The position numbers were made by a program, and so were the translations under genes. From positions 8,229,501 to 8,293,500 of the forward strand of contig LR746268.1 in NCBI GenBank assembly GCA_902729315.2: a stretch of DNA of 64,000 nucleotides, in the 5' to 3' direction. Numbering within the stretch: position 1 is the stretch's first letter; each line of letters begins with the position of its first letter. Shown here in pieces: positions 1 to 10,010 of the stretch. The DNA comes from Spirodela intermedia. Lineage: Eukaryota > Streptophyta > Magnoliopsida > Alismatales > Araceae. The notes under the pieces are model-generated. The model saw only the letters and a list, made by a program, of their open reading frames with translations, was not told where the DNA came from and made no database searches.

Positions 1-171
1 CGTCGTTCACTTATTGAGAATATCCTTAATGAGTCAGATGACGGTAAGTTCTAATAAAGTATTTTTTGTTGTTACTACATGTACCAAGTAAGCTCACCTT
101 GGTCTAATATGTTTCCCTATGTCGAACTGTGAAATTGGCTCTAGAAGCTGGATACCCACTGCCCAAATTCC

Positions 172-226
<55 letters not shown>

Positions 227-429
227 GCTCGGTCGCTCTCGCGCTAATATAGAGTTTTGGAGGGCCAAGTTCGGAGCTCATCGTGGTCAGGACTGATGAC
301 GGCGGCGGGGCTTTCGATCAAAGCAAAAAATTATTCCACTGCAGCTATGAAAGACTTATTTTTCTTTGACTACGTTCGATTCGATAATGTTTGGCGACGA
401 GCCGCCTCAGTCCGCCAGTCGAGACCTGC
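1..429. other. 3' flank of the first CCD gene, with a CT microsatellite
   Basis: No gene is seen. A (CT)n tract covers about 171-224. The first 110 bases resemble 33430-33530, and the stretch after the CT tract resembles 28150-28290, which precedes another CCD 3' relic. This segment is therefore part of the duplicated CCD 3' flank. Confidence 0.6.
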
Positions 430-2160
430 CTATCGCTTCTGTTGGCGTTTGAGATCGCTCTGGCTCACGAACACCCCGTGAAAGCCATACGGCACGCGCC
501 GCGGAAGCTCTACTTCCGCGATCACCTCCAGCTCCGGCGACTTGGCGTCCATCACCACAAACTTCGACTTCTCCTCGTTCTCGTCCTGGACGAACGTCAG
601 CAGGTACCCGTCGTCCTCGTCAAGGTCTTTCCCCTCCCCCCTGGGGACGAAGAACGACTCCCCGCAGAAACAACCTGGTCCGAACTCCCTCCTGACCACC
701 ACGCAGTCCCTCCGCTGCGCCGCCACCTCCAAGTCGAGCTTCGCCACGCCCTGGATCTTCGGTGGGAAGTCGGAGATGGCCGCATAGGCGTAGCGACTCT
801 TCCTTCCCTGGTAGGCCGGATTGACCCCGCCGAAGCCGAGGCTCATCACGGAGAGCAGCGTCCGGGTGACGATCCTCGTCTTGAGGTCAATCCGCACCAT
901 CTCTATGTGGCCGTGACCAAGCTCCATCCTCTCCACAAAGTGCTGTAGGTTGACGGAGCTGGAACCCACCAGCACTACCACTCCACCGTCGTCGCCCTCC
1001 TCCCATGCGTTACATATGTGCAGCGGGTTGAACCCAGGAACGTCGAACCACGTGATTTCCGATCCCGACGCGGCGTATCGGGACAACACTCCCACCCTGG
1101 AGGTCTTCCTTGTGTCGCAACGGATGAAGGAGCCATCACAAAAGGCCATGCCCAGTGGGTCCATCACCAGTTGCGTCTCCGGGAAGATGGCGTAGTGTTT
1201 TGTGACGGCGAAGTCGTGGAAGATGGACGGTTGCAGGACGGAGGCGATGGGCACCTCCAACTTCTCGTTCCCGCTACTGTCGAAGCAGTAGTAGGTAAGA
1301 AAAGGGGGGACGAGGCTGTAGTTTACGGCGAAGAGCTCGCCTGTGACCGGGTCCTGCTTATGGTGGACCGACCCGCCTTTCACCAGCTTCCCGCCGAGGT
1401 CCCTCCGCTCTGTCGACAGTAGGTCGCCGTCCTCGGGCGACAGGTAGACGGTAAAGGGTTGGTCGGTCTCGCCGAGCACGAAGATATTGTTCCAGAAGAA
1501 GGAGACGCTAGTGTTGGCCGGACCCATTCCCTCCGTGCGGTTCATCCGCTCGGCGAGAAACCGCAACATGCCTAGAACAAGCCTAGCGATGCCGTGGACA
1601 CCCCGGAGACTGAAACTACGACTGACCACCGGGCTGCTGGTTCTGGAGTAGCGGCTGCAGAGAACCGCGTGGGAGGCGTCGGCGCCGCCTCCAGGAAGGA
1701 GGAGAGAGTGGAGCATCCCGTCGCCGTCGAAGAGATGGTACGGACCGCGGGGATGCTGCCGCGGATTGGGGCCATTTCGGATGTAGGCGCCGCCGCGGAG
1801 GCACTCGGGGATGCTCCCCCTGACAATGGGACACGGGGTGGGCGGCAGCTCGTCCACGGGGGCGAAGTTTCCGACTAGAAGCAGCGCGGGGTCGACCGAC
1901 GGGTGGAGTGGGTACCGAGTGAAGTGCCTGTCAACGGCGTCGTCCAAGATATCGCAAAAGGTCTGGCTCCACCTCTGTCCTTTCGTCTTCTTGGTGCTAA
2001 CTAAGTCGGAAGGTGCAGGAGCTGCATTGGATTCACCGGTGAACGAGGAGAGAGAAGAGCATAGGATTCGGCGGAACTTCCTCGGCGGCGACGCAGGGCT
2101 CCCGCGGCGGTGAAAACGAGGAGGGAAAACTAAGGTCTGGGCTGAAAAGCAGCTCGTCAT
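430..2160 (-). CDS. CCD4: CCD4-type carotenoid cleavage dioxygenase, intact copy 1
   Basis: Single-exon gene of 576 residues. The family uses non-haem Fe(II) and O2 to cleave carotenoid double bonds in plastids, giving volatile or coloured apocarotenoids. The iron-ligand histidines are all present at about H266 (motif HHKQDP), H315 (FHDFA), H381 (LHICNA) and H561 (GFHGVF). The family blocks GAYIRNGPNP, LFDGDGMLH and DDGYLLTFV are also seen. The N-terminus is Ser/Arg-rich, as expected of a plastid transit peptide. The frame is open for 152 more codons upstream, but I start at the Met aligned with the other copies, which lies just downstream of a TATA box and has the same flank as the paralogues. 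The middle third is identical in DNA to copy 2, while the N-termini differ. Assignment to the CCD4 subfamily is from motif resemblance; the substrate is unknown. Confidence 0.88.
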   Translation of the reverse strand: MTSCFSAQTLVFPPRFHRRGSPASPPRKFRRILCSSLSSFTGESNAAPAPSDLVSTKKTKGQRWSQTFCDILDDAVDRHFTRYPLHPSVDPALLLVGNFAPVDELPPTPCPIVRGSIPECLRGGAYIRNGPNPRQHPRGPYHLFDGDGMLHSLLLPGGGADASHAVLCSRYSRTSSPVVSRSFSLRGVHGIARLVLGMLRFLAERMNRTEGMGPANTSVSFFWNNIFVLGETDQPFTVYLSPEDGDLLSTERRDLGGKLVKGGSVHHKQDPVTGELFAVNYSLVPPFLTYYCFDSSGNEKLEVPIASVLQPSIFHDFAVTKHYAIFPETQLVMDPLGMAFCDGSFIRCDTRKTSRVGVLSRYAASGSEITWFDVPGFNPLHICNAWEEGDDGGVVVLVGSSSVNLQHFVERMELGHGHIEMVRIDLKTRIVTRTLLSVMSLGFGGVNPAYQGRKSRYAYAAISDFPPKIQGVAKLDLEVAAQRRDCVVVRREFGPGCFCGESFFVPRGEGKDLDEDDGYLLTFVQDENEEKSKFVVMDAKSPELEVIAEVELPRRVPYGFHGVFVSQSDLKRQQKR

Positions 2161-2201
2161 GATCGAGAAATGGGGTAGTTCTCGATAACTCGAGATCTTG
2201 C

Positions 2202-2211
2202 TATTAAATAG
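2202..2211 (-). promoter_or_regulatory. TATA box of CCD copy 1
   Basis: Read on the minus strand this is CTATTTAATAG-like, about 45 bases upstream of the start codon. The same element, TATTTAA, lies at the same spacing in the other CCD copies (16547-16554, 34956-34963, 40207-40214) and in the relic at 13347-13354. This supports both the promoter and the chosen start codon. Confidence 0.6.
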
Positions 2212-3596
2212 GTGCCTGTCTTTGAACAATGGAAACTCGACGATTTGACTTTGACAGAATTCCACTTTTAGCTGCCGAAGACTTTTCAATCGCCCAACCG
2301 GGATAGGGCGCGTAGCGAGACCCGGCGGCGGAAGAAGAGAGATGGTGTCAATGACTGTTTTCGCTGCAATTCCTGAGAAGGTTTGACCATATATGTGAGG
2401 AATAGTCAAAGTGGACCCCTGCTCTTGGAAACGGACTACCATTAGCACTAATTGCGGTAGCTGGGCCGGTCTCGAGATGGCCTTGGGACACCGTAAAAGA
2501 GGAACCCTCTTACTTGTAAAATAGTAGTAAAGAAAAAGAGGGATATGTGGATAGCAGAGGGCGGCTGTAGCTGTTATCGAGAAAGACTGCCACCTGTACT
2601 GTTGGCCGAGGGACACCGCCGCTCTACTAGTGGAGGAGCACTGTCGTATGTTTTTCCTGTTAAAAGGTTATACTTACCGGTGGGGACCAGAGCCGCCCAA
2701 ACCGTTGATCACCTTGACTTCGGATGGGGAGAATCTCTGAAAAGCCTGGTAACCCTAGAACAAGACAGACTGGTATTTTCTGAGAGATGAAGTGTCTAAT
2801 TCCGTGAAGGAGAGTCGCAAAGTCGTGCATCTCCGCTCCGCGAACCAGCTCGTCACTGGAGTACGCTGTGGGTCAGCGGAGTCAACAGCGACGAAAGCCC
2901 TCTGCTACCCGGTCGCCCAACCAGGCGACAGGGTAATCTCTGTTTCTCCTTACTCCTGATTGAGCAATTGCTGTTTGAAGTAGTAGGGACGTGGAATAAA
3001 TAGGCGCCAAGTCAGACCCTGCTCAGATGTCCTGAACAGGGTCCTTGTCCGGCGAGAAGCTCGAAGATAAGCTCTAGGTCGGACCCCAGAGAGAGAGAGA
3101 GAGAGAGAGAGGATGCCGCATGGATGCCGGTAGAAAATGGGCTTCGGGATTCAAAATCAATTCACCAAGAAGCCGGACACAGCTTGGATAGAGATTGAGC
3201 CAGGATGGCTCCCTCATCCTTAGTCTAGAAAAGGCAACCAATGGTGCACCGAGCTTACCCAGCTAGATAGTCAATTGATCTTCCCAGATACTTACTACAA
3301 TCACTGCTTTCTCTACTTCCACTCAATCCAATTATTTTCCTGATCACTGTTCAACTTTACGATGGCACTTCGTCTGGGTGATTGAATACAAACCTGGAAT
3401 TGTACGTTCTTGCCAAGGGAAAATCAAGAGAACGTGAACAGAAGGCTGTTTATGAGGGGAGAAGTCAAGAATCTGCTGTAACGTCGATCGACTCTCCCCT
3501 TCCCCTGCCTTTATAGTTCCATGGAGTCACCTCCAACACGCCCACGCAAACCCTCGCCTCACAGCCTTCGCCATTACCTCTTCTCTTCTGATCTCC
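2212..3596. repeat. Divergent CCD/EC1 intergenic region, duplicated elsewhere
   Basis: About 1.4 kb lie between the CCD start (minus) and the EC1 start (plus). The CCD-proximal part up to about 2985 recurs at 17608-18528. The EC1-proximal part from about 2985 recurs at 19860-20530, in part at 24930-25280, and inverted at 32520-33190. A short (GA)n tract lies at about 3092-3111. A weak TATA-like CTTTATAG at about 3509-3516 precedes the EC1 gene. No gene is seen. Confidence 0.7.
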
Positions 3597-4397
3597 ATGG
3601 CGTCTTGTTCTAGCCACTCTCTCTCTTTCCTAATAGCCTGCTCCACCCTGTTCGCCGCCGCTGCCGTAAATGCTGCCAGGCCGTCCCCGCAATATCGGGG
3701 GCCTGGCATGGCTGCTGTTCGCTTACAGGCTGATGATATGGCAGAATGCTGGAACTCCCTGCTAGAACTGCGGGCGTGCACCGGCGAGGTCATCCTCTTC
3801 TTCCTCAACGGCGATACCAACCTGGGACCGGGCTGCTGCAACTCCGTACGCATCATCGAGCACTGTTGCTCGCTGTCCATGCTCACCTCCCTTGGTTCTG
3901 TTGGAGTTAATCTCGCCACCGTGATCATCGCAATCCACCGAGGAGGAAGGTGTCCGACGGAAGTCCCGCCTGATCTTACGTCTTATTTTGAATTCCCTTG
4001 TATTTCGCTCTCTATCTTCTTCCTTTGAATGTTTCAATTACAGCCGTCCATTATGGAGTTTTAACGGCTGTGATTGCGCCTGAATGGTAGCGCTCGCAGT
4101 AACTGCCTTACGGCGTTACTGTACAATGTGTTCGACCTGGTCCTACAAGAGAACCAGTTCGACGACTGATTGGCGATGCCAATTGATTTCTCCCATTTTC
4201 AGTTTAATAGATTTGGGCATTTTTTAGTTCTCCATTCTTCTTGGGTTCTTTTGTTACGAAGAATCGTAAGGTTAGATTCTTCAGGTTCCACAGCCGATGA
4301 GGGGGACACAGTGACAAGCTACTGCGTTGCCCTGGACAGCACCCTCCCCTTGCCACCGGCCGCACCATCTCCGGTCTTACTCGCTCCCACGCCATGA
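3597..4397 (+). pseudogene. EC1: EC1 (egg cell-secreted protein 1) gene split by a solo LTR
   Basis: EC1 proteins are small secreted cysteine-rich proteins released by the egg cell that activate sperm for fusion (known from Arabidopsis). The first part (3597-3898) has a start codon, a hydrophobic signal peptide of about 26 residues, and the family core AECWNSLLELRACTGE / LFFLNG / LGPGCC. It is interrupted by 3899-4283, a solo LTR flanked by GGTTC. The coding sequence resumes at 4289 with DEGD and a SYC block and ends in a Pro-rich tail at 4397. The two parts total 411 bases in one frame, so the gene was open before the insertion. As it stands, translation reads into the LTR and stops at about 4025, losing the last conserved Cys. 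There is an extra Cys (HCC instead of HRC). Splicing out the LTR is not excluded but I see no support for it. Confidence 0.85.
3899..4283. mobile_element. Solo LTR inserted in an EC1 coding sequence
   Basis: 385 bases beginning TGTTGG and ending CTTCA (TG...CA), flanked directly by the 5-bp repeat GGTTC at 3894-3898 and 4284-4288. Intact EC1 copies read continuously across this point, which fixes the insertion boundaries to the base. No internal retrotransposon sequence remains, so LTR-LTR recombination is the likely origin. The superfamily cannot be told. Confidence 0.88.
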
Positions 4398-4477
4398 TCG
4401 TTTTCACCAGTCCCCTTCGAGGCGATCGTTGTGATCTTGGTCCACGGCGACCCTTTATCCGCTTCTTCTTGGTTTTC
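4398..4477 (+). other. 3' flank of the split EC1 gene
   Basis: This matches the segment following the EC1 copy at 20536-20954. It is cut at 4477 by the Gypsy element and continues at 10006. Confidence 0.75.
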
Positions 4478-4821
4478 TGATATGGTCCCAGCCTTACAAG
4501 AGCGTTAGATGGAAGGGGAAAAGGGTATGACGTGCAAAATAAGGAGAAGAGAGGGAAAAGGAAGACATGGACTGGTCCGAAATGTTCCAGAGGAGAGAGG
4601 ATGCAGGCAGATGCGCACTTGCGAGAGAAGAGGAGAGGTCAAACAATTGAGAGAGGAGAGGGAGGGGGGGTCAGGAAGAGGGCGAAGCATCACTCGAAGT
4701 ACCTTGATTCATTGATGCCCTTCTCGTGCCTCACCCTTTGGCCTTTATGCGAGGGTTGGCCAGAGTGCGCTGAGTGACTATCTTCTTAGGCCTTAGACCA
4801 CAAATATGTGGTTCTCTATCA
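4478..4821 (-). repeat. 3' LTR of the Gypsy element (left end)
   Basis: 344 bases, bounded by TGATA and TATCA. The sequence from about 4525 on aligns with 9650-10005, including the shared terminal block ending in GTGGTTCTCTATCA. Confidence 0.8.
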
Positions 4822-5651
4822 ATACTCCCCCCTTCGACAGCCAGCTTGTCCTCAAGCTAAAATTCTAGGAATTGTACCCTGAACTTTGTTGTTGATTCCC
4901 ATTTAGCTCCAAACTCGAGCATGCCCCTTCGTTTGACGAGGACAAGCCTACTAGATGATGATTCTTTGAAGGCAAGTACGTGCTCTAGCTCGAGGAGTCA
5001 CTCCCTCTCCTCCATGAGGGTGCTTGGGAGTGGTTGAGGCGATGCACCTGCCCTCATAGCTCACCGCAGCTGTGATATATGAAAAACAAGGTGGATGGCA
5101 GCATGTTATGGTAGCTCGAGTTTGTATGCCACAAGTCCCATCTTTTGAAAGACTATATAAGGTCCAAAACATTGGGGCCCCAATTTCTCATTCGCACATC
5201 GCATTAAGGTCCACATCTGGTAGGGTCTAAATTTGGTGTAGATGGCCTCACTGACCTAGAACTGCACATCTCTGGTGCTTGTCAGCTTAAAGCTTTATAT
5301 AAGATTGCATTCGTGCCAAATGGTGCTTAATAGGAGAAAAGATCTTATCACTTTCCAACAACATCTTGTCCACCTTGTCACATGGTGATGGCGGAGATCC
5401 GTAACTGATGATGGATGGAGGATCCCCCCATCATAGATCGCCCGAAATAGAGACATCCCTATGGATGTGTGGTGGGTGGTGTTGTAACTTAAATTCGTCC
5501 AACACAACTATGCACCCTTTGGGTTTATCACTTGGAAAACAGTGCAAATATCTTTCAATCTATGATTGACTATCTCAATTTGGCTGTTCATCTCTAGGTG
5601 GTAAGCGGAACTCATCTTCAAAGAAGTCCCTTGTAATTAGTGGAGCTCCAT

Positions 5652-5858
5652 CTAGAAAGAGCTAGTGAAGATGTTGCCCTTATTTGATACAATAGAGAGG
5701 GGAAAACTATTTAGGCGCACGACTTCCTTGGCAAAATTGGTCACCACATTGTTGGCTGAGAATAGATGCTTTAAGGGTATGTAGTAACTGCATTTGTTAA
5801 GATGGTCAATGATCACCATAATCATGTCAAATCCCTTAAACTTGGGTAATCCTTCCAC
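5652..5858 (-). pseudogene. Gypsy integrase core fragment
   Basis: The minus-strand frame reads as retroviral-type integrase core (FDMIMVIIDHLNKCSYYIPL followed by VSNKG), matching the usual D...VDRLTK...SDRG region of Ty3/Gypsy integrases. It is short and surrounded by stops. The element's RNase H region (about 5900-6900) is recognisable only as broken frames. Confidence 0.7.
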
Positions 5859-6937
5859 AAAGTCAATGTAGATGTCTTCCCATATCTAGCTTTAGATTAG
5901 TAATGGCTGTAACAATCCTACTGGGGCGAGTGTGGAGGACTTAGATCGGAGGTAAATAGAACATTGGTTGATGTGGGCCTTCACATCCGTCTTCATTTCA
6001 TGCCAGAAAAATGATTAAATCAATAGTAGGTATGTCTTCAAGAATCCAGTGCGGCCTCCCATCGACTTGTCATGAAATTTCACTAGCAACTTTAGGATGT
6101 GAACCAATGACCTCGATAATGCCAACCTGTCCTTATTCAATAAGGTGTCATTCATAAATGTGGTGTGAGTTGGTCAAGGTACCTTCCTATATTGTTTGGA
6201 TGATGTTGGTGAGATATAAGTCATTGAGCGCTTCTTGCTTTGTCATGTTAGTCCAACTATTTTACAGTGGAAACTAAAAACATCTTGTGATGCTCCAAGT
6301 TGAGGCATCTAGATAGAACATCCACCACCTTGTTGTGATGGCCCTCCTCATATTGGATAATGAACGAGCATCTCATGACCTTGAACACTTGTGATATTGA
6401 CCATGCACCTCTCACTTCAGACAAATACTTGAGGCTATATTAGTCTGTGAGGATGATAAATTTGTGGAACATTAAGTGATGCTTCCACTTTTAGATGACA
6501 AAGGCAATAGCCATCAGCTCTCTTTCATAAGTTGACTAGACATATGCTGAAGGAGGTAAGGCCTAATTGAAATAGGCCACCGGTCACTCTTTTTGCATCA
6601 TAACTACTCCCATGCTCAAACCTTGAGACATTAGTTTCCAGTGTAAAAGGTTGTGAGAAGTTAGGCAAAATCAATACCACTGTGGTGACCATGGTGTGCT
6701 TGAGGTCCTAAAATGCCCTTTGTGTAGATTCAGACCAATCAAAAGCGTCCTTCAAGAGGAGGGTGAGTGGCCAAGAGAGTTTGACATAGCCCTCCACAAA
6801 TCATTGGAGATAGCCTATTAAGCCAATCAATCTTCATAGTTGTTGAAGGTTCTGTGGGATCGGCCACTTCTAGATATCCCTAATCTTCCCCTTGTCTGTG
6901 GCCACTCCTTCAACTGAGATCTAGTGACCTGAGTATT

Positions 6938-7480
6938 CTAATTGGCGCTAAAAAAAGAACATTTTCTGATGTTCACCATTAATTGATGTTCCTCAGGCAG
7001 CCAAAATATCATATGTAGTTGTTCTTTATGCTCTTGTCTGAATTTACTGAAAACTAATATGTCATCAAAGAACACCAAAATTATGGGCTTCAAATGTGGT
7101 TGAAAAATCAAATCATAAGGGATTAGAATGAATCTAGGGTGTTGGAGATCCCGAAGGGCATCACCAAGCACTCATAATAGTCCTGATGGGTACAAAATGT
7201 CATCTTCAGGATATCTTTCCTCTACATCTGGATCTTGTGATAACTTGATTTGAGGTCAAGTTTTAAAAACATCCATGTGTGCTTCATGGAGTTCTTCTAG
7301 GAGTTTGTTGACCACCAAAATAGGAAACCTATTTGATACAGTGAGCTTGTTTAAAACTCTATAGTTGATACAGAAACACAATGAGTTGTCTTTTTTAACC
7401 AAGAGGACAAGACTAGAATAGGGGTTGTTAAACAACTGGATGATGCCTACTTTAAGTTGTTCTGATATTAGCTTCTCCAA
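6938..7480 (-). pseudogene. Gypsy reverse transcriptase fragments
   Basis: Two consecutive minus frames carry the RT core. The upstream one (7256-7480) has SSLVLLVKKDNS and INYRVLNKLT; the downstream one (6938-7171) has the catalytic FFDDILVFSK block (the YxDD region, with F before DD). The order is correct for the minus strand, with a frameshift between the two. The gene is broken. Confidence 0.8.
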
Positions 7481-8149
7481 CTCATTCTTTTGAAAGGGAG
7501 AGTATCAATATAGTTGTTGATCTACTGGTGCCGAGCCAAGGAATAATGTAATCGTATGGTCAATTGACCAAATTGGAGGCAAAGTATATATTCTTGTAAA
7601 TACAGTCGGGAATGGTGATGTAAGGACTGAAGAGACATGTCATATAACTCCACTTCTAGTGCTGCACCCGATAGTGTCGAGGAATAGTGAAGCTTTAGCG
7701 CCTGTTGGTCCCCCATTTACTTTTGTCTTATTGTCATGTCGTATATCTTGGACACACGTCTCGTGTTCAAGTCTCCTCAGAGTATATGTGGTACCCCATC
7801 CACATAGAACCACATCATGAGAAGCTTGTAGTTCGAGTCCACCCATCTCAGGGTGCACAGGCCACTGAGTGCTCAAGATAATTTTGATGCCAATATGGTC
7901 AAGAGGTAGGAATTCTTGGACAACAGTATAGCCCTAAATAAGCATATGAAGTTGTTGGTGGCTCCTCCATCAGTGTTATATATGTTACCCTGCATTTGTA
8001 AAGTCCCGCTGGCGGACACACCCAAGGCGGACTGTAAAGAGACCCAGACCATGGAAAGAGTGGCGGCTATCTCTTGGTCACCGGCGGCCTGTCGTCTTCG
8101 GACGTCTCGTCGTCCTCCTCGCCATCCTGCACAATGTAGATGTGGAGCT

Positions 8150-9645
8150 CCTTCGTGCAGCGATTTCCGGGTGTGAACTTTCTGTTACACCGGAAACATA
8201 GCCCCTGTGCCTTGTGGGCCTAAAACTCTGTCTCAGTCAATCCCAGTGAATGCCTCGAGCCCTCACGTAACCGGTGTGGCTCCCCATCCCGCCGATGCTG
8301 ACTTGCTAAAGACACATCCTCGCCCGTGTTGTCCATATGCGGGGTGTGTGTGTATCACTGTCTCTCTGATCGGGAAGAGCTCTCCCACTCTTGCTTTAGG
8401 CCTCTCGCCAGAGGTGCAAAATAGATTTCTGCTGCGAAGGCGAAATCTTGGACGTCATGCAAACATCGTGGTTTGGAGCGCTTCACCTCAGCCTGAATCT
8501 CGAGCTTGAGAGCTCCCAGAAATGTCTGCATCAGGACGTCCTGATGGAGATGTGGGATGAATCCTGCCACGTGTTCGATCTCCGTGACCAGCTCCTCAAC
8601 AGAGCTGATTTGCTTCACTTGTAGTAGCCGCTGGTGGGCGTCGTCTTGGGTATAACCAAAGCGACGGGCTAGTTGGCACTTGGAATCCTGCCAGTCCCGG
8701 AAACCAAACTGTTTGTCACAGTAACTGAACCAAGAAAGGGACTTACCGTCCAAATAGGTCATGACGATCTAGAGGCGCTCGTCATCGTCCGGCAGGTTGA
8801 GCTGGAAGGACTGCTCCACCCTGAGGAGCCACCCTCAGGGTTTCCCCCCGTGAGGACGGAGATTTCTCCCTTTTTCTGCAGCCTCAATGGGGGACGTGGT
8901 GGGACCCGAGGCGCCCGTGGTCGGTCCCAAGCGGGGTCTCGATAGCTGCGCCGGTCATCGAACTCGTCCCCAAAGAGGTCTTCCTCCGGTCCGTCTTCGT
9001 CGTTGGGCCACTGATGGGTGTCCCGTTGGTCCTCGCATCCGAGGTGGACGCGTTTCAGTGGTACGGTCCCGTCAGTGGGTGTGGGCGTAAGAAGGTACCT
9101 CCTCATACGATCGAGGGTCTATTCCGTCTGCTCGTGGCTACGCCGAAGTAGGGTCCATGATGATCCTGGTTCGCGTCGGCCCGGTATTCGGGGCCTGAAA
9201 AGGGATCCGCGGCAACTTCGGAATGGTCCGGGCCGACAAGGGTGGACCCACCCGAACCGGAACTGGAGTAAGCCCGCCGGGCCGTTCCCCCGAGACGTGT
9301 GCCTCCCAGGGGTCAGGGAATGGTACCCTTGTGGCGGCGATCGATTAACACCCCCGCGGCCTTGGCTGCGGCTGTGTCGGTCGTGTTGCCCTGGAAGAAG
9401 CGGTGCCCCTCGACTCTTGGTGCGCACGGCCGCTTGTGGGACGCCTCCGGTGGGTCCGACCGGAGGCCATCCCCGCGTGCGGTTTGCTCATCCGGAGCAC
9501 CAGGGGGTCGGGGTGGCAATCCCGCTTGCGGGGGTGGCCCCGCGTCTCCGGTGACCAGGCTTGGAGAGTAGGGCGGCCATGGATGCGATCTGTTCTTCCA
9601 GACGTTGGATCTTGGCGGCAGAGTCGTGGACCTCCAGGGGGAAAG
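8150..9645 (-). pseudogene. Gypsy gag region with CCHC zinc knuckle
   Basis: The frame 8355-8762 reads as the retrotransposon gag core (Trp/Phe-rich with RRFGYTQDDA and FLGALKLEIQ-type helices). A CFRCNRKFTPGNRC knuckle, as in Ty3/Gypsy gag-pol, is read at about 8150-8215. Upstream, 8760-9106 and the coiled-coil-like stretch near 9560-9640 belong to the gag N-terminal part. The reading frame is interrupted several times. Confidence 0.7.
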
Positions 9646-9729
9646 GGTTCCGACGTGCAAAATAGGGAGAAGAGGGGGAAAAGGAAGACAGGGACTGGTC
9701 CGCAGTGGTCCGGAGGAGAGAGGATGCCG

Positions 9730-9857
9730 GCGGATGAGCACCTGAGAGAGAAGAGGAGAGGTCAAGCAGCTGAGAGACCTCTCCTCTTCTCTCCTCTCCT
9801 CTCCTCTCCTCTCTCAGCTGCTTGACCTCTCCTCTTCTCTCTCAGGTGCTCATCCGC
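9730..9857. repeat. 47-bp perfect inverted repeat inside the right LTR
   Basis: The arms 9730-9776 and 9811-9857 are exact reverse complements, separated by 34 bases of CT-rich sequence. The left LTR has a single diverged version of the left arm (about 4615-4655) and no right arm, so the inverted copy arose within this LTR or during assembly. Confidence 0.9.
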
Positions 9858-10010
9858 GGGCAGGGGGGTCTCAGCAGCTGTTTGACCTTGATTCATTCAT
9901 GCCCTTCTCGTGCCTTCCCCTCTGGCCTTTAAGCGAGGGTTGGCCATAGTGGGCTGGGCCACTGTCTTCTTGGTCCGTACACCATAAGTGTGTGGTTCTC
10001 TATCATTTTC

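Larger units (their letters stand above)
4478..10005 (-). mobile_element. Degenerate Ty3/Gypsy LTR retrotransposon
   Basis: The element starts TGATA and ends TATCA, and is flanked by the 5-bp target repeat TTTTC (4473-4477 and 10006-10010). Outside it, the EC1 3' flank continues without loss when compared with the copy at about 21020-21060. The left LTR is 4478-4821 and the right LTR lies at about 9645-10005. A purine tract read on the minus strand (about 4825-4834) abuts the left LTR, so the element is in minus orientation. In minus order it encodes gag, a CCHC knuckle, reverse transcriptase and integrase fragments, all with stops and frameshifts. The right LTR runs almost directly into a gag-like coiled-coil segment at about 9640, so its inner end, primer-binding site and leader appear deleted. 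It is not autonomous. Confidence 0.88.

Noticed and set aside
391-948. Open frames on the plus strand antisense to CCD copies 1 and 2 (also 15360-16220)
   Set aside because: They are mirror frames of GC-rich coding sequence, with no family resemblance.
1001-1060. CRISPR-like or prokaryotic features
   Set aside because: No direct-repeat/spacer array was seen anywhere; the DNA is plant nuclear.
2161-2616. 152-residue N-terminal extension of CCD copy 1
   Set aside because: The extension is promoter and spacer sequence duplicated at 17608-18060, contains the TATA box, and is absent from the other CCD proteins.
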